From contig NZ_AP024650.1 of the NCBI RefSeq assembly GCF_019977275.1, forward strand, positions 558,001 through 622,000: 64,000 nt of DNA, in the 5' to 3' direction. The DNA is from Arthrobacter sp. StoSoilB19. GTDB lineage: Bacteria > Actinomycetota > Actinomycetes > Actinomycetales > Micrococcaceae. Below, in pieces: positions 60,796 to 64,000 of the stretch (the stretch's first letter is position 1; every line of letters starts with the position of its first letter). The translations under genes were made by a program, and so were the position numbers. Under the pieces are notes generated by a model. It ran no database searches, was not told the DNA's origin, and saw nothing but the letters and a program-made list of their open reading frames with translations.

Positions 60796-61703
60796 TCCCG
60801 GCCCTTGGCGATCTGGAGCAGTGCCCGGCCCAGCTCCGGCTGGCTGTAGACGAAGCCCGCGTCGAGGAGTTTCTGCGGCTGGACCCACCTGCTTTTGAGC
60901 ACAAGCTCGGTTTCGGTGCGGATCAGGACGGCCCCTGCACGGAGGAGCCACGCAGGGGTGGGGAGCCCGAAGCGGGCGCCGTAGGCGCGCCGCACCAGGC
61001 GCATCATTTCCCGGTTGCTCACCACGTCCGGCGACGCCACATTAACGGGTCCGGTGACGTCGGTCCGCATATGCAGGAAGCGGATGCTGCGGTACAGGTC
61101 CTCCACGTGGATCCAGCTGAACTTCTGCCTGCCGTCGCCCATGTGGCCGCCCAGGCCCAGCCGCGCCAGGTTGGCGAACGGCGCCAGCGCGCCGCCGCCG
61201 CGGCCCAGCACGGTGGCGATCCGCAGCGGGATCTTCCGGGTGGCCGGCGTGGTGGCCGCCGCGAGGGCGGCCTCCCACGCTTTGGCCACGTCCACGGAGA
61301 ACCCGGAGCCAAGCTCGCCGTCGGTTTCAGGCTGGGGGTGGTCTCTGGCATCGCGGTAGATGGTGCCGGTGCTGGCATTCAACCAGGTCGACGGCGGCTC
61401 CGGGCATTGTGCGATGGCACGCCCGAGCGCCTGGGTGGTGGCCACGCGCGAGTCCATGATGATCGCCTTGTTCCGCCGGTTGTAGCGGCAGGAGACGGAC
61501 CGTCCGGCGAGGTTCACCACCAGCCCGGCGCCGTTGAGCACCCGCACCATGCCGGCGTCGTCATCCCATCCGGCTGCGGCGCTGCCCGTTCCCTTGCGTC
61601 CAATGGTGCGCACGGTCCATCCGTCTTCCTGGAAGCGCCGGCGAAGGTACGTGCCGATGAAGCCGGAAGCCCCCGCCACCACAACGGTCTTTGTGCAGCC
61701 CAT
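60792..61703 (-). CDS. TIGR01777-type NAD-dependent epimerase/dehydratase
   Basis: A 303-residue SDR-fold protein of the SulA/YfcH group. The dinucleotide motif is VVVAGASGFIGTYLRRRF at the start, with AGLVVNLAGRSVSCRYNRRNKAIIMDSRV, TWLNASTGTIYRDARDHPQ, GGGHMGDGRQ-type HMGDGRQKFSWIHVEDLYRS, and the DUF1731 C-terminal part (SRWVQPQKLLDAGFVY). The catalytic Tyr/Lys pair of classic SDRs is altered, as is common for TIGR01777. Substrate unknown. ATG 61703 follows GGGGGAAA. The gene is preceded by the TetR regulator on the same strand, 22 bp upstream, so likely one operon. Confidence 0.88.
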   Translation of the reverse strand: MGCTKTVVVAGASGFIGTYLRRRFQEDGWTVRTIGRKGTGSAAAGWDDDAGMVRVLNGAGLVVNLAGRSVSCRYNRRNKAIIMDSRVATTQALGRAIAQCPEPPSTWLNASTGTIYRDARDHPQPETDGELGSGFSVDVAKAWEAALAAATTPATRKIPLRIATVLGRGGGALAPFANLARLGLGGHMGDGRQKFSWIHVEDLYRSIRFLHMRTDVTGPVNVASPDVVSNREMMRLVRRAYGARFGLPTPAWLLRAGAVLIRTETELVLKSRWVQPQKLLDAGFVYSQPELGRALLQIAKGRE

Positions 61704-61725
61704 CTTTTCCCCCAATGTTTCTTCT

Positions 61726-62382
61726 CTAATCGCGGATGCTGCGGCCCAGGTCCAGGACGTCGTCCAACACCTTGCTGACTCCCGGGATGCGGGCCAGAGC
61801 GAGACCGCGGGCAATGAGTGGGGCCGCGCCGTCCACCAGCCTCCTGGTCCGCCTCTGGCTCTCCGAGGCGTCATAGACCCAGAAGAGGGTGATGCCCATG
61901 TAGCAGAGCCACAGCAGCTCCGGCAGGTCGGTCCGCAGTTTCTTCGGTACGCCGGGCCGGGCCCCATCCACAGTGCGCCTGAAGATGTCCAGGGAGGCCT
62001 CGCGCGCAGGCGTGGACCGTGCTGAGAAGGGGTTCACCGGTGATGTTGGCCGGATTGCGGTGGCAACGAAGTCCGCACCGAACCGGTGGTAAGGGGCCAT
62101 GACGTCAAGGCCGGCATGCAGCGTGGCCTTCAGGCGCTCAGTCAGGGAAGCGGTCCCGTCCAACGCTTCCGAGGCCCGCGCCGCGTGCTCTGCCTGCACC
62201 TGGATGTACAGCTCGTGGACCAGGTCATCCTTGGACGCGAAGTAGTAATAGGCGTTGCCGACGGAGACGCCTGCCCCGGCGGCGATGGCGCGCATGGTGG
62301 TCTTCTCGAACCCGATATCTCGGAACATGCGCAGCGCCGTGTCCGCCACCAGCTGCCTGGTCTGTTCGCTCTTCGCTGCCAT
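61726..62382 (-). CDS. TetR-family regulator
   Basis: A 218-residue regulator. Helix-turn-helix at TRQLVADTALRMFRDIGFEKTTMRAIAAGAGVSVGNAYYYFASKDDL (about 8-54); the C-terminal ligand domain is not assigned. ATG 62382 (MAAKSEQTR) is preferred because GGGG lies six bases upstream; ATG 62388 has no spacing. Two palindromes upstream are probable operators. It heads a unit with the TIGR01777 epimerase and the small membrane protein, and is divergent from the queuosine transporter gene, which may also be its target. Confidence 0.9.
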   Translation of the reverse strand: MAAKSEQTRQLVADTALRMFRDIGFEKTTMRAIAAGAGVSVGNAYYYFASKDDLVHELYIQVQAEHAARASEALDGTASLTERLKATLHAGLDVMAPYHRFGADFVATAIRPTSPVNPFSARSTPAREASLDIFRRTVDGARPGVPKKLRTDLPELLWLCYMGITLFWVYDASESQRRTRRLVDGAAPLIARGLALARIPGVSKVLDDVLDLGRSIRD

Positions 62383-62396
62383 CGGCATCCCCATTC

Positions 62397-62444
62397 TTTG
62401 AACATGTTCAAAAGCAGTGTGCCACAATAGTTGAACAGGTTCAA
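62397..62444. promoter_or_regulatory. Twin palindromic operators of the TetR regulator
   Basis: TTTGAACATGTTCAAA (62397-62412) is a perfect 16-bp palindrome, and TTGAACAGGTTCAA (62431-62444) repeats it with one central mismatch. Centres are 33 bp apart, about three helical turns, on the same DNA face. They lie just upstream of the TetR start. Confidence 0.75.
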
Positions 62445-62578
62445 AAACTGTCCGTGCTAATCAAACCTTCTCCTTGGGGAGCTTTGCCACGCGGCCCGGT
62501 GCGAGAATGGCACGAGTGCTAATACAACCGGCCGCCCAGTACGGCAGGCCGGCCCACCACTCCTGAACGGATCCCTCG

Positions 62579-63340
62579 ATGACCTCCGCCCCCGGCCACA
62601 GTGCCCTGCCCCAAACCGTCCAACCCACTGCCGCAGGTCCCGCCGCCAGATTCGCGGAAATCGGTTCGCCCTACTTCGGGATCATGCTGGCAGCCATGGC
62701 AGTGGTGCTGATCCTGTCAAACATCGGAGCGTCCAAGGGGGTGGCATTCGGCCCCATCGTCACCGACGGCGGCTTCTTCCTCTTCCCGCTGGCTTACATC
62801 CTCGGCGACGTGATCAGTGAGGTCTACGGCTTCAAGGTGGCCCGCAAAGCCATTTTCACCACATTTGCGCTGTCCGTCTTCGCTTCCCTCTGCTACTGGG
62901 TAGTCATTGCGCTCCCCGGATTCGACGACGAGTACGGTGCCGCCAAGCAGTCCGCCCTGGAAGGGGCGCTTGGCCCCGTGCCACAAATCGTCCTGGCCTC
63001 CCTGCTGGCATTCCTGGCGGGGCAGACCATCAATTCCTGGATCCTGGTCCGGATGAAGGCCCGCACCGGGGAGAAGTCCCTATGGGCGCGGCTCATGGGA
63101 TCCTCGGGCGCCGGGGAGTTTGTGGACACGCTGATCTTCTGCAGCATCGCCGCACCCGTCATCGGCATCGCCGACCCCGGCAGCTTCGTGAACTACGTGC
63201 TGGTGGGTTTCGTCTACAAGACCGTGGTGGAGTTCCTCTTCGTCCCCGTGACCTCGCTGGTCATCAACTGGGTCAAGCGTCGCGAGCCCAGTTACGGCGT
63301 CGCGGGCCACGCCGCGGAAGCGGTGACAAACGCCGCATAG
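62579..63340 (+). CDS. Queuosine precursor transporter (YhhQ/VUT family)
   Basis: A 253-residue membrane protein of the YhhQ family, which imports preQ0/preQ1 or queuine for tRNA modification. Family marks: YFGIMLAAMAVVLILSNIGASKGVAFGP, DGGFFLFPLAYILGDVISEVYGFKVARKAI, AFLAGQTINSWILVRMKARTGEKSLWARLMGSSGAGEFVDTLIF and VYKTVVEFLFVPVTSLVINWVKRREPS. Six to seven helices. A possible -10 (TAATAC near 62520) lies upstream; I see no preQ1 riboswitch. The ribosome site is weak (GGAT). Divergent from the TetR gene. Confidence 0.9.
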   Translation: MTSAPGHSALPQTVQPTAAGPAARFAEIGSPYFGIMLAAMAVVLILSNIGASKGVAFGPIVTDGGFFLFPLAYILGDVISEVYGFKVARKAIFTTFALSVFASLCYWVVIALPGFDDEYGAAKQSALEGALGPVPQIVLASLLAFLAGQTINSWILVRMKARTGEKSLWARLMGSSGAGEFVDTLIFCSIAAPVIGIADPGSFVNYVLVGFVYKTVVEFLFVPVTSLVINWVKRREPSYGVAGHAAEAVTNAA

Positions 63341-63380
63341 CTGCCGCCCGGCGTCGTACGTTCCAACTGCTGATCGCGTG

Positions 63381-63444
63381 GGATCGCCGGAAAGCTGCCG
63401 GATCGCCGGAAATTACCGGCGGCCTGGTCCCGTTCCGGCGATTT
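63381..63444. repeat. REP-like palindrome D (ATCGCCGGAA type)
   Basis: GGATCGCCGGAAA (63381-63393) is repeated directly at 63400-63412, and TTCCGGCGAT (63433-63442) is its complement, so either left copy can pair with the right arm. Its core is related to the palindrome at 59371-59441. Lies between the converging YhhQ and DUF559 genes. Confidence 0.7.
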
Positions 63445-63466
63445 GGCGCTCCGGCCGGCGGCGTGG

Positions 63467-64000
63467 CTACCGCCCAAGCGCAGCAAGGACACGGGCTTTG
63501 AACTCATGTTCACGGAAAAGGTCGGCCCATGTCAGGCGAAGGAAAGTCCAGCCATTCTCGGTGAGGGCCTTCTCCCGCTGCCGCTCCTGAAACAGCACCT
63601 CAGCCGTTGGCCCATAGTCGAAGTACTTCGTTTTCCCGTCGAATTCGAGTGCCACCTTCTTATCCTTCCAGGCGAAATCCAGCCGGTACCGGCCAGCACG
63701 TGTTGCCACCAACACTTGAGGCTCCGGCAGGGGAAGTCTCAGCCGCGTCAGGAGTTCGCGGGTTAGTGTTTCACCAGCTGACTCCGAACGTGGATCAGCG
63801 TGGGTAAGGGCGCGCCGGAGGGTCCGGACCCCGCGGCGTCCCTCCAGGCCCTCGGCCATGCTTTTCAGGAGGGCTTTGTCGGCCCCAAGCCGGAGGGCGT
63901 GATCGGTGAGCACCAGGGCCTGCCGGTAACCCAGCATCATGGCGCAATCCACTACCGTCCGCTCCAGCGAGGTCGCTTTGAGGCCGCCGAGGGTTACCAC
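63467..64000 (-). CDS. DUF559 (Vsr-like nuclease fold) protein, N-terminus outside window
   Basis: The visible 177 residues are the C-terminal part. An alpha-helical region (SLERTVVDCAMMLGYRQALVLTDHAL) is followed by a PD-(D/E)XK-like domain: YRLDFAWKDKKVALEFDGKTKYFDYG, with Asp and Glu-x-Asp-Gly-Lys at the active-site positions, and QRQREKALTENGWTFLRLTWADLF. In actinobacteria such proteins are often fused to an AbiEi-like N-terminal winged helix, but that part lies beyond the edge. The 5' end at 64000 is a window cut, not a start. Nuclease activity is inferred. Confidence 0.75.
   Translation of the reverse strand: MVTLGGLKATSLERTVVDCAMMLGYRQALVLTDHALRLGADKALLKSMAEGLEGRRGVRTLRRALTHADPRSESAGETLTRELLTRLRLPLPEPQVLVATRAGRYRLDFAWKDKKVALEFDGKTKYFDYGPTAEVLFQERQREKALTENGWTFLRLTWADLFREHEFKARVLAALGR

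Overview
The window is high-G+C actinobacterial chromosome. Gene content and order point to an Arthrobacter/Pseudarthrobacter-type member of the Micrococcaceae: tRNA-Ser, SRP RNA, dnaX, recR and lysC together; a purSQL operon; aceB-aceA next to a RamB/ScfR-type regulator; Streptomyces-type subtilisin-inhibitor domains; and short -10 boxes lying six bases before start codons. I see no prophage, insertion sequence, rRNA operon or CRISPR array. Both edges cut genes: a HAD phosphatase on the left and a DUF559-type nuclease-fold protein on the right.

Layout. 0-16.9 kb: housekeeping metabolism, with a SpoU methyltransferase, class II aldolase, a uracil-DNA-glycosylase-like protein, a short MetE-like enzyme behind a SAM-I riboswitch, a secreted zinc carboxypeptidase, purA, an ECF sigma factor with its membrane partner, a run of small enzymes and DUF proteins, and purSQL. 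17-24 kb: an exported subtilase converges on a three-gene unit carrying two subtilisin-inhibitor-like proteins around a predicted 3-methyladenine DNA glycosylase. Next come an OhrR-type MarR regulator and two small paralogous proteins. 24-31.5 kb: lysC (with an apparent internal start for the beta subunit), a membrane protein, recR, dnaX, the SRP RNA and tRNA-Ser(GGA). 31.5-46 kb: cell-surface and accessory functions, including an MpaB-type oxygenase, an M23 peptidase with a Pro/Thr repeat tail, glutathione peroxidase, a phosphodiesterase, a Stealth phosphotransferase, an HAD enzyme, a LytR_C protein, regulators, a GT4 glycosyltransferase with a glycogen-debranching-type enzyme, a GNAT enzyme and a 2-hydroxyacid dehydrogenase. 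46-57.5 kb: carboxylate use, with an MFS carrier, the glyoxylate shunt (aceB, aceA, RamB-type regulator), and a TctD/TctE-like two-component system overlapping an orphan TAXI binding lipoprotein and divergent from an MHS-family carboxylate carrier. 57.5-64 kb: a PoxB-like enzyme, thiD, a TIGR01777 epimerase, a TetR regulator with twin palindromic operators, a queuosine-precursor transporter and the DUF559 protein.

Most worth follow-up: (1) the response-regulator/kinase/TAXI/MHS unit, with a 10-bp direct repeat just upstream of the carrier promoter; (2) the subtilase and inhibitor cluster, including an inhibitor-like protein with no export signal that has lost one disulfide; (3) the OhrR-type regulator with no ohr gene beside it, facing small proteins of unknown function; (4) the SAM riboswitch before the short MetE; (5) the internal lysC start; (6) nested or interlaced palindromes in four intergenic gaps between converging genes, two of them bracketing the glyoxylate cassette; (7) six -10 boxes exactly six bases before start codons, suggesting leaderless mRNAs.

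Everything here is read by eye. Family names rest on motif recognition and were not checked by database searches.
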